DNA of 64,000 nucleotides. It comes from Streptomyces atroolivaceus. Lineage in GTDB: Bacteria > Actinomycetota > Actinomycetes > Streptomycetales > Streptomycetaceae. Shown in pieces: positions 56,752 to 64,000 of the stretch; positions within the stretch are counted from its first letter, which is position 1, and each line of letters opens with the position of its first letter. A program made the position numbers and the translations under genes. The notes below the pieces were generated by a model. That model was not told where the DNA came from, did not search any database, and was given only the letters and a program-made list of their open reading frames with translations. Where the stretch lies: the NCBI RefSeq assembly GCF_000717025.1, contig NZ_JNXG01000002.1, positions 620,001 through 684,000 of the forward strand, given 5' to 3'.

Positions 56752-57972
56752 ATGACCGAGAAACCGAACAGAAGGCGCCGCACCGTGGCCGTCGCGATGG
56801 CGGCGGGAGGTGTGCTGGCCGGCGGGCTGGTGTCCCCGGCGGGTGCGGCGACGCTGCCGGCGACGGGCGGTGTCTACCAGCTGGTGGTGAAGAAGAGCGG
56901 TAAGTGCATCGACGTGCCGGGGGCGTCGGCGGCTAACGGCGCGTTGTTGCAGCAGTGGGGGTGTACGGAGGGTGCGGCGTGGCAGCAGTTCACGCTGGCG
57001 GCCGACGGGTCGGGCAGGTACCGGCTGGTGAACAAGCAGAGCGGCAAGTGTGTGGACGTGCCCGACTACTCGAAGGTGAGCGGGGTGCAGCTCCAGCAGT
57101 GGGGGTGTGCGGGGCAGACGAACCAGCAGTGGACGCTGACGCCGAGCGGCACGGACACGTATCAGGCGAGCCGGGTCACCATCACCATCAAGCCCGGCAC
57201 CTACCGCGAGCGGGTCGACATCCCCGCCGACAAGCCCTTCGTCACCCTGAAGGGGCTCGGCGACTCGCCGGACGACGTCGTCATCGTCAACAACCGCAAC
57301 GCCGGCGACCACGGCCACGCCGGCTCCGCCACCCTCGTCGCGCTCGGCCGCGACTTCAGCGCCACCAACCTCACGCTGTCCAACGACTTCGACGAGAACA
57401 GCTCCGACACCGGTGACCAGGCCCTCGCTCTCTACCTGGACGCGGACAGGGCGGTGCTGGACGACGTACGGCTCCTCGGCGACCAGGACACCTTCCGGGT
57501 CAACGACAAGGCGCGTGCGTACATCGTCGACTCGTACATCGAAGGCACCGTGGACTTCATCTACGGCGGCGGCACCGCCGTCTTCCACGCGAGCACCGTC
57601 CACGAGAAGCGCAGCACGGGCGGCCCGATCACCGCTGCCAGCACCCCTGCCGACAAGACCTACGGCTTCCTCTTCTACCGGTCCACCGTGACGGGCGCGG
57701 CGTCGAAGAGCACCCAGCTCGGCCGTCCGTGGCGGCCCGACGCGCAGGTCCTGTACCGGGAGTCGACTCTCACCTCGGCGCTCGCGACCACTCAGCCGTG
57801 GACGGACATGTCCAGCAACTCCTGGAAGAACGCCCGGTTTTCCGAGTACCGCAACACCGGCGCCGGAGCGACCGTCAACGGCAACCGTCCGCAGCTGACG
57901 GACGCCCAGGCGGCGAACTACACACCGCAGAAGTACCTGGCCGGCACGGACGGCTGGAACCCGGTCCGCTGA
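56752..57972 (+). CDS. Secreted pectin methylesterase (CE8) with N-terminal ricin-type lectin module
   Basis: 406 residues. Signal peptide RRRTVAVAMAAGGVLAGGLV ends near SPAGAA. Residues 39-138 form a ricin B-lectin/CBM13 module (YQLVVKKSGKCIDVPGASAA, QQW repeats). The CE8 domain follows with GDQDTF (Gln, Asp), GTVDFIYGGGTAVF (second catalytic Asp) and LGRPWR (Arg). It removes methyl groups from pectin so that lyases can cut. The lectin joins directly at ASRVTITIKPGTYRE: the first 25 or so residues of the CE8 fold (normally DGSGxxTTVQAAVDAVP) are missing. GAAGGAG precedes ATG. The lyase gene follows 48 nt later. Confidence 0.93.
   Translation: MTEKPNRRRRTVAVAMAAGGVLAGGLVSPAGAATLPATGGVYQLVVKKSGKCIDVPGASAANGALLQQWGCTEGAAWQQFTLAADGSGRYRLVNKQSGKCVDVPDYSKVSGVQLQQWGCAGQTNQQWTLTPSGTDTYQASRVTITIKPGTYRERVDIPADKPFVTLKGLGDSPDDVVIVNNRNAGDHGHAGSATLVALGRDFSATNLTLSNDFDENSSDTGDQALALYLDADRAVLDDVRLLGDQDTFRVNDKARAYIVDSYIEGTVDFIYGGGTAVFHASTVHEKRSTGGPITAASTPADKTYGFLFYRSTVTGAASKSTQLGRPWRPDAQVLYRESTLTSALATTQPWTDMSSNSWKNARFSEYRNTGAGATVNGNRPQLTDAQAANYTPQKYLAGTDGWNPVR
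56874..57165 (+). repeat. Lectin-module direct repeat, copy 1
   Basis: 292 bp match 58161-58452 without gaps; I count 17 mismatches (about 94% identity). Codons in this block (TTG, GGG, TGT, GCG) differ from the C-ended codons on either side, so the module was probably moved or homogenised by recombination. Confidence 0.9.
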
Positions 57973-58020
57973 CCGGCCATCGCACCACGACCCGCACATT
58001 CGAGAGAGGGACGAGCACAC

Positions 58021-59301
58021 ATGCGCGAACACCGGAACAAGAGGAAAACCCTGGGCCTCGGAGCCCTGCTGACGGCTCTGCTCCTGGCCGTCGGCGGAAT
58101 CCTGACCGGCGGTCTCGCCTCACCCGCGGGTGCGGCGACGCTCCCGGCGGCCGGCCAGACCTACCAGCTGGTGGTGAAGAAGAGCGGTAAGTGCATCGAC
58201 GTGCCGGCTGCGTCGGCGGCGAACGGTGTGTTGTTGCAGCAGTGGGGGTGTACGGAGGGTGCGGCGTGGCAGCAGTTCACGCTGGTGGCCGACGGGTCGG
58301 GGAAGTACCGGCTGGTGAACCGGAGCAGCGGCAAGTGCGTGGATGTGCCCGGTTACTCGAAGGTGAGCGGGGTGCAGCTCCAGCAGTGGGGGTGTGCGGG
58401 GCAGACGAACCAGCAGTGGACGCTGACGCCGAGCGGCACGGACACGTATCAGACGGGCGGCGCGGCCGGCCCGACCGTCACCGTCAGGAACTACGCGGAC
58501 CTGGCGAAGTACGTGACCGCCTCCGGGCCCTACGTCATCAAGGTCGCGGCCGCGATCACGGTCAGCCCGTACGGCCATGAGATACCGGTGAAGTCCGACA
58601 AGACGATCATCGGCGTCGGCACCTCGGGCCAGATCGTCGGTGGAGGCTTCTTCCTCGGCACCGGCGTCCACAACGTCATCATCCGCAACCTCACCATCCG
58701 CGACACCCGGATGACCGAGGACGACCCCGACGACAAGGACTACGACTACGACGGCATCCAGATGGACACCGCCGACCACGTCTGGATCGACCACAACCGC
58801 GTCGAGCGGATGAACGACGGGCTCATCGACAGCCGCAAGGACACCAGCTACCTCACCGTCTCCTGGAACGTCATGGGTGAGCAGAACAAGGCCTTCGGCA
58901 TCGGCTGGACGGACAACGTCACCGCCCGGATGACCATCCACCACAACTGGATCCACGACACCAATCAGCGCAACCCGAGCATCGACAACGTCGCCTTCGC
59001 GCACCTCTACAACAACTACATGCAGAACGTGAAGTCGTACGGGAACCTCTCGCGCGGGGCCTCGAAGACCGTCATCGAGAACACCTACTACCAGAACGTG
59101 GCCAACCCGTACAACATCGACACCACCGCCGCGTCCCTGACCCAGACCGGCAGCATCTGCGTCTCCTGCACGGGCGAGCAGCGGACCAACGGGACGACCT
59201 TCAAGCCGTCCGACCACTACGGCTACACCCTGGACCCGGCCGCGGACGTCCCCGCCCTGCTCAAGCAGTACGCCGGCCCGCAGAGCAACATCGGCGGCTG
59301 A
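58021..59301 (+). CDS. Secreted pectate lyase (PL1) with N-terminal ricin-type lectin module
   Basis: 426 residues. Signal peptide (KTLGLGALLTALLLAVGGIL, ending near SPAGAA), lectin module at about residues 44-144, then the PL1 beta-helix: DKTIIGVGTSGQIVGGGFFL, DGIQMDTADHVWIDH (calcium and vWiDH signature) and HHNWIHDTNQRNPSIDN, which carries the catalytic Arg region. It cleaves polygalacturonate by beta-elimination. It forms an operon with the methylesterase gene (48-nt gap), and a terminator follows. Ribosome site GAGAGGGACG upstream. Confidence 0.95.
   Translation: MREHRNKRKTLGLGALLTALLLAVGGILTGGLASPAGAATLPAAGQTYQLVVKKSGKCIDVPAASAANGVLLQQWGCTEGAAWQQFTLVADGSGKYRLVNRSSGKCVDVPGYSKVSGVQLQQWGCAGQTNQQWTLTPSGTDTYQTGGAAGPTVTVRNYADLAKYVTASGPYVIKVAAAITVSPYGHEIPVKSDKTIIGVGTSGQIVGGGFFLGTGVHNVIIRNLTIRDTRMTEDDPDDKDYDYDGIQMDTADHVWIDHNRVERMNDGLIDSRKDTSYLTVSWNVMGEQNKAFGIGWTDNVTARMTIHHNWIHDTNQRNPSIDNVAFAHLYNNYMQNVKSYGNLSRGASKTVIENTYYQNVANPYNIDTTAASLTQTGSICVSCTGEQRTNGTTFKPSDHYGYTLDPAADVPALLKQYAGPQSNIGG
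58161..58452 (+). repeat. Lectin-module direct repeat, copy 2
   Basis: Partner of 56874-57165. The identity ends at the same codon in both genes (after GACACGTATCAG), at the lectin-catalytic junction. Confidence 0.9.
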
Positions 59302-59342
59302 CGCGGCACCTCCCGGCTGCCCTGTTCTGCCGACAGCAGATC

Positions 59343-59380
59343 CGCCCGGCGCGGAAGGCTTTCCCCTCCCGCGCCGGGCG
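59343..59380 (+). terminator. Terminator after the pectate lyase gene
   Basis: 12-bp perfect stem CGCCCGGCGCGG and its complement, 14-nt loop, followed by CTTCCTTCC, 42 nt after the stop. Confidence 0.8.
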
Positions 59381-59401
59381 CTTCCTTCCTACGCTGGGGC
59401 G

Positions 59402-59752
59402 ATGAGCAGCCACGTGCCGAACCGCGCCCGCGTCATCCCCCTGCGTCCCGCGCCCGCCGCCAGGGAGCCCCTCTGGCGGGACGTCGTCGGGGACGTCCTG
59501 CGCCGCGAGCGGCTCGCCCAGGGGCGGACGCTCAAGGACGTGGCCCAGGACGCCCGGATCTCCATGCCGTACCTCTCCGAGGTCGAACGCGGCCGCAAGG
59601 AGGCGTCGTCGGAGGTGCTCGCGGCGGCTGCGCGTTCGCTCGGGCTCGGGCTGGCCGACGTACTGTCCCTGGCCCAGCGGGACCTCGCCCGGCAGAGCCG
59701 GACCGCACCGGCCCGGGCGGCCTCCATGGGCGAGGTGCGACTGGCCGCCTGA
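59402..59752 (+). CDS. XRE-family regulator, ClgR/PopR-like
   Basis: 116 residues. The helix-turn-helix is LAQGRTLKDVAQDARISMPY with LSEVERGRKEASSEVLAAAA, close to ClgR-type regulators of Clp protease genes. The C-terminus ends in VRLAA; a terminal Ala-Ala is the degradation signal of such regulators in S. lividans, so turnover by ClpP is plausible. TACGCT ends 6 nt before ATG, hence probably leaderless. No clp gene is nearby. Confidence 0.88.
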   Translation: MSSHVPNRARVIPLRPAPAAREPLWRDVVGDVLRRERLAQGRTLKDVAQDARISMPYLSEVERGRKEASSEVLAAAARSLGLGLADVLSLAQRDLARQSRTAPARAASMGEVRLAA

Positions 59753-59768
59753 GCCGCCGGGAGAGCGC

Positions 59769-60800
59769 TCAGGCCCCGGCCCAGTACGCGGCCAGCACCT
59801 CCCCCTCCGCGAAGTCACGGCGCGGCAGACGCAGGCCGAGGGACTCCTCCAGGGCGTGGAAGTACAGCTCGAACGTGCTGGTCAGTTCGGGATGGTCCAG
59901 CTCGGCACGGCGCAGAGCCCGGTTGACGAAGTCCAGTTCACCGCCCCGCAGGAAGGGGGCGCGGCCGTGTTCGTACCAGATCAGCTCGACCGCGCCCATG
60001 TCGTCGGCGACGCGCCTGCCGTCCCGCACGTAGTCGAAGGTGTAGATGGCCTTCGCGGAGGTGGCGGTCAGCCACACGCTCTCCCTGATCCCGAGCGCCG
60101 CGTACGCCTCCTTGTCTGCGAAGGCCCCCGGCGGCGTTTCGTGGTGCAGCAGGAATGTCCACCCGCCCGCCTGCCCGAAACAGCAGCTCTTCCACTGCCT
60201 GTCCCAGTGGGCCCGGCCGCTGTCCACGGCCTTCAGGTCCTTCAGGCGTGTACCGGCCGCGACCTGCGCGGGATCGGCCCCGTAGAGCAGGGCGAGCCGC
60301 TCGGCGTCGACGGTTCGCCCGGGCGCCGTGCGGAAGAAGGCCAGCGTCGTGTACGGAGCCTGCTCACGCCAGGACCCGGCTATCCAGGCGAGACCCTCCA
60401 GCGGATCGCGCCCGCACGCCTCGAGCGTCCCCGGGTCGTCCAGGCCGCCGGCGCGGAACCGTCTGCCCCACCCCGGATCGATCCGGCCCAGGGCGTCGGC
60501 CACCTCCCCGAGGACGCCGCCGCGCTCCCGCATCGCGGCCTCGGCGATCAGGTACAGCACCTGTTCGAGGTCGCGGGTGGCGAAGGCCTCCTGGTAGGGA
60601 CCGTGACGGCCGTGCACCGTGCCGTCCTCGTCCAACAGCAGGAACAGGCCACCTTCCCCCGCCTCCTCGGCGCGCTCGGCCCACTCCTCCAGCTCGTCCT
60701 CCGAGTACGTGACGGGCGGCAGCCCGACCCCGGCGAGCAGGGCGTGTCGTGCGGCTGCCCGCTGCCAGGCCTCTGCGAGCGTCCGCTTGGTGATCTCCAT
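59769..60800 (-). CDS. Conserved hypothetical protein
   Basis: 343 residues from ATG at 60800. TATATT, an excellent -10, ends 7 nt before it, with no Shine-Dalgarno. The protein is soluble, mixed alpha/beta, with a charged N-terminal helix (EITKRTLAEAWQRAAARHAL), an acidic stretch (EDELEEWAERAEEAGEGG) and a C-terminal half with AIYTFDYVRDGRRVADDMGA. It could be a SUKH-like or immunity-type fold, but I cannot assign it. It is convergent with the XRE gene. Confidence 0.85.
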   Translation of the reverse strand: MEITKRTLAEAWQRAAARHALLAGVGLPPVTYSEDELEEWAERAEEAGEGGLFLLLDEDGTVHGRHGPYQEAFATRDLEQVLYLIAEAAMRERGGVLGEVADALGRIDPGWGRRFRAGGLDDPGTLEACGRDPLEGLAWIAGSWREQAPYTTLAFFRTAPGRTVDAERLALLYGADPAQVAAGTRLKDLKAVDSGRAHWDRQWKSCCFGQAGGWTFLLHHETPPGAFADKEAYAALGIRESVWLTATSAKAIYTFDYVRDGRRVADDMGAVELIWYEHGRAPFLRGGELDFVNRALRRAELDHPELTSTFELYFHALEESLGLRLPRRDFAEGEVLAAYWAGA

Positions 60801-60991
60801 GGGCGGCAATATAGGAGGGGACACCGACAACCGGCCGACCCCGTCGGCCCGTCACCATGTCCTACGGGGCAGGCGTACCACTTCTTCGGTGCGGCCCGCC
60901 CGGCCCTGCGGGCGAACCCCGGCGCCGCCGTGGGCCCAGGAGCGACACCGGACGAGCCCACGCCCGCGCCGGGCGCGAGCTCGTCGGACGG

Positions 60992-61702
60992 CTACTCCGC
61001 AGCGGTCGGCGCAGGAGCGATCCCCGTCGGGCAGGCGCGGCCCCAGTTGGTCTCGGAGGGGGACTCCAGGGTGGCGCCCGTGCCGCCGATGCCGCAGTAG
61101 CCGTCGGGGTTCTTGTCCAGGTACTGCTGGTGGTACGCCTCGGCGGGCCAGAAGGTGCGGCCCTCCGCCGGGAGGATCTCCGTGCTGATCGTGCCGAAGC
61201 CGGCGCCCGTCAGCACCTGCTGGTAGGCCTCGCGGGACGCCTCGGCCGCCTCGGCCTGCTCGGGGGAGTGGGTGTAGAGCGCGGAGCGGTACTGCGTACC
61301 CACGTCGTTGCCCTGGCGGAAGCCCTGGGTCGGGTTGTGGGACTCCCAGAAGAGCTTCAGGAGCTCGGCGTAGCTGACGACCGCCGGGTCGAAGACGACG
61401 CGGACCGCCTCCGTGTGGCCGGTGAGGCCCGAGCAGGTCTCGTCGTACGACGGGTTCTCGGTGTAACCGCCCTGGTAGCCGACGAGAGTCGTCCAGACAC
61501 CCTCCGTCTGCCAGAACTTGCGCTCGGCTCCCCAGAAACAGCCCAGTGCGAAGTCGGCGACCTCCAGGCCCTGCGGGTACGGGCCCGTCAGCGGGTTGCC
61601 GAGGACCGTGTGGCGGGACGGCACCGTGAATGCGGGGGTGGGGCGGCCGCGCAGCGCCTCCTCCGGGGTGGGGAGCTGCGGGGTGCGGTGGGTCAGGAAC
61701 AT
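60992..61702 (-). CDS. msrA: Peptide methionine sulfoxide reductase A
   Basis: 236 residues, GGAGGAG 7-8 nt before ATG. The active-site motif is [34 protein letters not shown] and [20 protein letters not shown] are family signatures, the latter carrying a resolving Cys. It reduces methionine-S-sulfoxide in proteins. A N-terminal extension of about 50 residues matches actinomycete members. Confidence 0.96.
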   Translation of the reverse strand: MFLTHRTPQLPTPEEALRGRPTPAFTVPSRHTVLGNPLTGPYPQGLEVADFALGCFWGAERKFWQTEGVWTTLVGYQGGYTENPSYDETCSGLTGHTEAVRVVFDPAVVSYAELLKLFWESHNPTQGFRQGNDVGTQYRSALYTHSPEQAEAAEASREAYQQVLTGAGFGTISTEILPAEGRTFWPAEAYHQQYLDKNPDGYCGIGGTGATLESPSETNWGRACPTGIAPAPTAAE

Positions 61703-61771
61703 GCGGGGCTCCTCCGGGGGGTCGGGGTTCGGTCCGTACAACGCCGAGGGGGCGCTGTGGATTCCGCGGTC

Positions 61772-61930
61772 TCAGGCCGCGGGTGCCGGGGGGTCGCGAC
61801 GCTCGTCACCTTCACGGTTTCCGCCCGCCGGGTGCTCGTAGGAGGCCATGTACGCGGCGGTCTTCCTCCTCGCCCGCAGCCAGAAGTAGACGGCGAGGGC
61901 TATCAGGATGACGGGGATCAGTCGTGCCAT
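61772..61930 (-). CDS. 52-residue membrane protein
   Basis: MARLIPVILIALAVYFWLRA is a single membrane anchor, followed by RRKTAAY and a charged, Pro-ending tail (EGDERRDPPAPAA). Frame and codon bias are good, and it lies 42 nt after the gene at 61973 in the same direction, so it is likely its operon partner. Function unknown. Confidence 0.7.
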   Translation of the reverse strand: MARLIPVILIALAVYFWLRARRKTAAYMASYEHPAGGNREGDERRDPPAPAA

Positions 61931-61972
61931 GGGTGTGCCGGTCCAATCCGGAGGGGGCGGGGTCGTGCCGGG

Positions 61973-63076
61973 TCAGTGGAGCAGGGTCGCCGGGCTGCCG
62001 CCGTTCGCCTCGTAACCGGCGACGGCCAGCGCCCGGTACACCGTGTACTCGGCGGCCGGGTCCGGATTCTGGGTCCAGGGCAGCGCGCCCACGTGGCCGT
62101 CGATGTGGACGAGCTGGTGCATCGCCTCCGACCAGCGTTCCATGCGGACCAGGAAGAGGACCAGCAGGTGCCGGACATGGGCGAGCATCGGGTCGTCCGG
62201 GCGGGCCGCGTGCACGGCGAACATCGCGCCCTCGACCGCCTTCGACACGACGACGCCGCGGTAGAAGCCCTGCACCAGATTGACCTCGGGCAGGTGCTCG
62301 TACACGGCGAACAGCGGCAGCGCGGCGAGCAGCGAGCCCTGCGGGGCACGGGCGGCGGCGGTCGTCGCGAAGCGGTCGGCCTCCTCGCGGGAGCCGTGCC
62401 ACTTCTCGCACCAGAAGTGCAGGGCCGCGATGTGCGCGCCCATGTGCGCGGGGGCGCGGTCGATGATCTTCACCCAGAGCTGGTCGAACTCCTCGTGGGA
62501 GTAACCCAGTCCACGGGCGACGGCCAGCTCCACGATGTACGGGATGGGGTCCCCCGGCGCCAGCAGGGCCGCCTCGCCGCAGACCGTGCGGGCCTCCTCC
62601 AGGATGATCCGGAAGTCGTCGGTGCCCACCGTGCCGGTGCGCCACGCCTGCTGCACCAGGAACTCCGCGTGCACCGCCGCGGCGCCCGCGTCCTTCGGGG
62701 CCTCGGCACGCCACGTCCTCAGCCACGCCCCTCCGGCGCCGGGCCGCTGGGCCAGCTCCAGGGAGGCGGCACCGGCGAACGCCTGCACCCGCTGCCAGCG
62801 GACCTCGCCCTCCTTGGGCGTCCCCGCGAGCAGCTGGGAGGCGGCTTTCCAGCTCTGGATGGCCTGGACGACATCGAGGACGTCGAGGAGGTCCTGGTCG
62901 GGACCCGGCATCCGGACGTCCAGCTCCTCCTGGCGGGCGAAGCCGTAGGTGTCCGGGTCGGCGGCGTCGGGCGAACCGGGCGCGACCTGGCGGATGCCGC
63001 CACGGCGTCGCAGCATGATCGGACCCACGACGGCGACGAGCATGCACACGGCGAGCAGGAACCACAGAATCTCCAT
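61973..63076 (-). CDS. Membrane-anchored TPR-like hypothetical protein
   Basis: 367 residues. An N-terminal membrane helix (EILWFLLAVCMLVAVVGPIM) then an RRR stop-transfer and a cytoplasmic helical-repeat domain (VLDVVQAIQSWKAASQLLAG, AAAVHAEFLVQQAWRTGTVG, GYSHEEFDQLWVKIIDRAPA) resembling TPR units. ATG at 63076 is 7 nt after GACAAT; ATG at 63085 is the alternative. Known only as conserved hypothetical beside msrA and the cystathionine gamma-synthase gene. Confidence 0.82.
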   Translation of the reverse strand: MEILWFLLAVCMLVAVVGPIMLRRRGGIRQVAPGSPDAADPDTYGFARQEELDVRMPGPDQDLLDVLDVVQAIQSWKAASQLLAGTPKEGEVRWQRVQAFAGAASLELAQRPGAGGAWLRTWRAEAPKDAGAAAVHAEFLVQQAWRTGTVGTDDFRIILEEARTVCGEAALLAPGDPIPYIVELAVARGLGYSHEEFDQLWVKIIDRAPAHMGAHIAALHFWCEKWHGSREEADRFATTAAARAPQGSLLAALPLFAVYEHLPEVNLVQGFYRGVVVSKAVEGAMFAVHAARPDDPMLAHVRHLLVLFLVRMERWSEAMHQLVHIDGHVGALPWTQNPDPAAEYTVYRALAVAGYEANGGSPATLLH

Positions 63077-63155
63077 GCGGTCCATTGTCCCCGGACGGGT
63101 ATCCGGGCGGCGAGTGGCCTGTAAGTCCCCGCCCGACGAACTACGCTCGGGCCCC

Positions 63156-64000
63156 ATGAGCGACCATCACAGCTTCGAGACCCTTGCGATCCATGCCGGC
63201 AACACGGCGGATCCCCTCACCGGCGCCGTGGTCCCGCCGATCTACCAGGTGTCCACGTACAAGCAGGACGGTGTCGGCGGCCTGCGCGGCGGTTACGAGT
63301 ACAGCCGCAGCGCCAACCCCACCCGCACCGCACTGGAGGAGAACCTCGCCGCCCTGGAGGGCGGCCGCCGCGGGCTCGCCTTCGCGTCGGGCCTCGCCGC
63401 CGAGGACTGCCTCCTGCGTACGCTGCTGACGCCCGGGGACCACGTGGTCATCCCGAACGACGCCTACGGCGGCACCTTCCGGCTGTTCGCGAAGGTGGCC
63501 TCGCGCTGGGGCGTGGAGTTCTCGGTCGCGGACACCTCCGACGTGAGCGCGGTGCGGGCGGCCCTCACCCCGCGTACGAAGGCGATCTGGGTGGAGACAC
63601 CGTCCAACCCGCTGCTCGGTATCACCGACATCGCGGCCGTCGCCGGAGTGGCCCGGCAGGCGGGCGCGCGGCTGGTCGTCGACAACACGTTCGCCAGCCC
63701 CTACCTGCAGCAGCCGCTCTCGCTCGGCGCCGACGTCGTCGTGCACTCCACCACGAAGTACATGGGCGGCCACTCGGACGTGGTCGGCGGCGCGCTCGTC
63801 GCCAGCGACCCGGAGCTGGCCGAGGAGCTGGCGTACCACCAGAACGCCATGGGCGCCGTGGCAGGGCCCTTCGACGCGTGGCTGGTCCTGCGCGGCATCA
63901 AGACCCTCGCTGTCCGCATGGACCGCCACGACGAGAACGCCACCAAGGTCGCCGACCTGCTGACCCGGCACCCCAAGGTGACTCAGGTCCTCTACCCGGG
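63156..64000 (+). CDS. metB: Cystathionine gamma-synthase/lyase, N-terminal part (cut by the right edge)
   Basis: 281 complete codons and no stop. PLP-dependent Cys/Met metabolism family: QVSTYKQDGVGG, YSRSANPTRTALEENLAALE, SGLAAEDCLLRTLL, ETPSNPLLGITDI, and the PLP Lys in HSTTKYMGGHSDV. The members transfer a thiol to O-succinyl- or O-acetyl-homoserine, or cleave cystathionine; which one cannot be told from this part. TACGCT ends 8 nt before ATG, hence possibly leaderless. Divergent from the gene at 61973. Confidence 0.93.
   Translation, partial: MSDHHSFETLAIHAGNTADPLTGAVVPPIYQVSTYKQDGVGGLRGGYEYSRSANPTRTALEENLAALEGGRRGLAFASGLAAEDCLLRTLLTPGDHVVIPNDAYGGTFRLFAKVASRWGVEFSVADTSDVSAVRAALTPRTKAIWVETPSNPLLGITDIAAVAGVARQAGARLVVDNTFASPYLQQPLSLGADVVVHSTTKYMGGHSDVVGGALVASDPELAEELAYHQNAMGAVAGPFDAWLVLRGIKTLAVRMDRHDENATKVADLLTRHPKVTQVLYP

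Overview
The window is chromosomal DNA of a Streptomyces. It is about 70% GC with strong GC bias at third codon positions, and it carries afsQ1-afsQ2-sigQ, a PccB/PccE acyl-CoA carboxylase block, secreted LAxTG-type and ricin-lectin proteins, and many GTG starts. Gene order agrees, as far as I recall, with the S. coelicolor core around SCO4884-SCO4932. The right third departs from that order and looks more accessory.

Layout. 1-2.1 kb: the 5' part of an unknown gene and a regulator-like protein. 2.3-10.9 kb: an M20 amidohydrolase, a BMP-type nucleoside-binding lipoprotein, a nucleoside ABC importer, cytidine deaminase and thymidine phosphorylase. 10.9-17.2 kb: Uma2 protein, STAS protein, SigG/SigJ-like sigma factor with a SnoaL tail, L,D-transpeptidase, MFS/LysR divergent pair, alpha/beta hydrolase fold protein. 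17.3-32.8 kb: adenosine deaminase, small secreted proteins, PspC and VanZ proteins, the AfsQ cluster, uridine kinase-like protein, then deoC with two aldehyde dehydrogenases, a phosphosugar mutase, purine nucleoside phosphorylase and a GGCT protein. 33-43 kb: LpdA-type flavoprotein, DeoR and TetR regulators, and acyl-CoA carboxylase genes with maf and birA. 42.8-54 kb: adenylate cyclase, enoyl-CoA hydratase, GGDEF protein, hutH, a sortase substrate, a second L,D-transpeptidase, an ABC exporter and gdhA. 54-59.3 kb: a pectin locus. 59.4-64 kb: XRE regulator, unknown proteins, msrA and the 5' part of a cystathionine gamma-synthase gene.

How the genes fit together. Uptake (BMP lipoprotein plus ABC), deamination (cdd, add), phosphorolysis (deoA, PNP), mutase and deoC form a complete route from external nucleosides to free bases, glyceraldehyde-3-phosphate and acetaldehyde; the two aldehyde dehydrogenases behind deoC could oxidise the acetaldehyde. 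Six of these transcription units carry the same 12-bp palindrome CTACGCGCGTAG (four perfect, two imperfect) on or beside the promoter, which I read as one dispersed nucleoside regulon.

The most unusual locus is at 54.3-59.3 kb. A single reading frame joins an ECF-type sigma factor, an anti-sigma-like zinc finger, a membrane segment and an extracytoplasmic PL9-like beta-helix. It is divergent from a secreted pectin methylesterase and a secreted pectate lyase that share a nearly identical lectin module. I infer a one-polypeptide transmembrane pectin sensor and sigma factor.

About eighteen genes start 6-8 nt after a plausible -10 hexamer and lack a Shine-Dalgarno, so leaderless transcripts look common here. 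No rRNA, tRNA, CRISPR array, insertion sequence or phage gene was seen.
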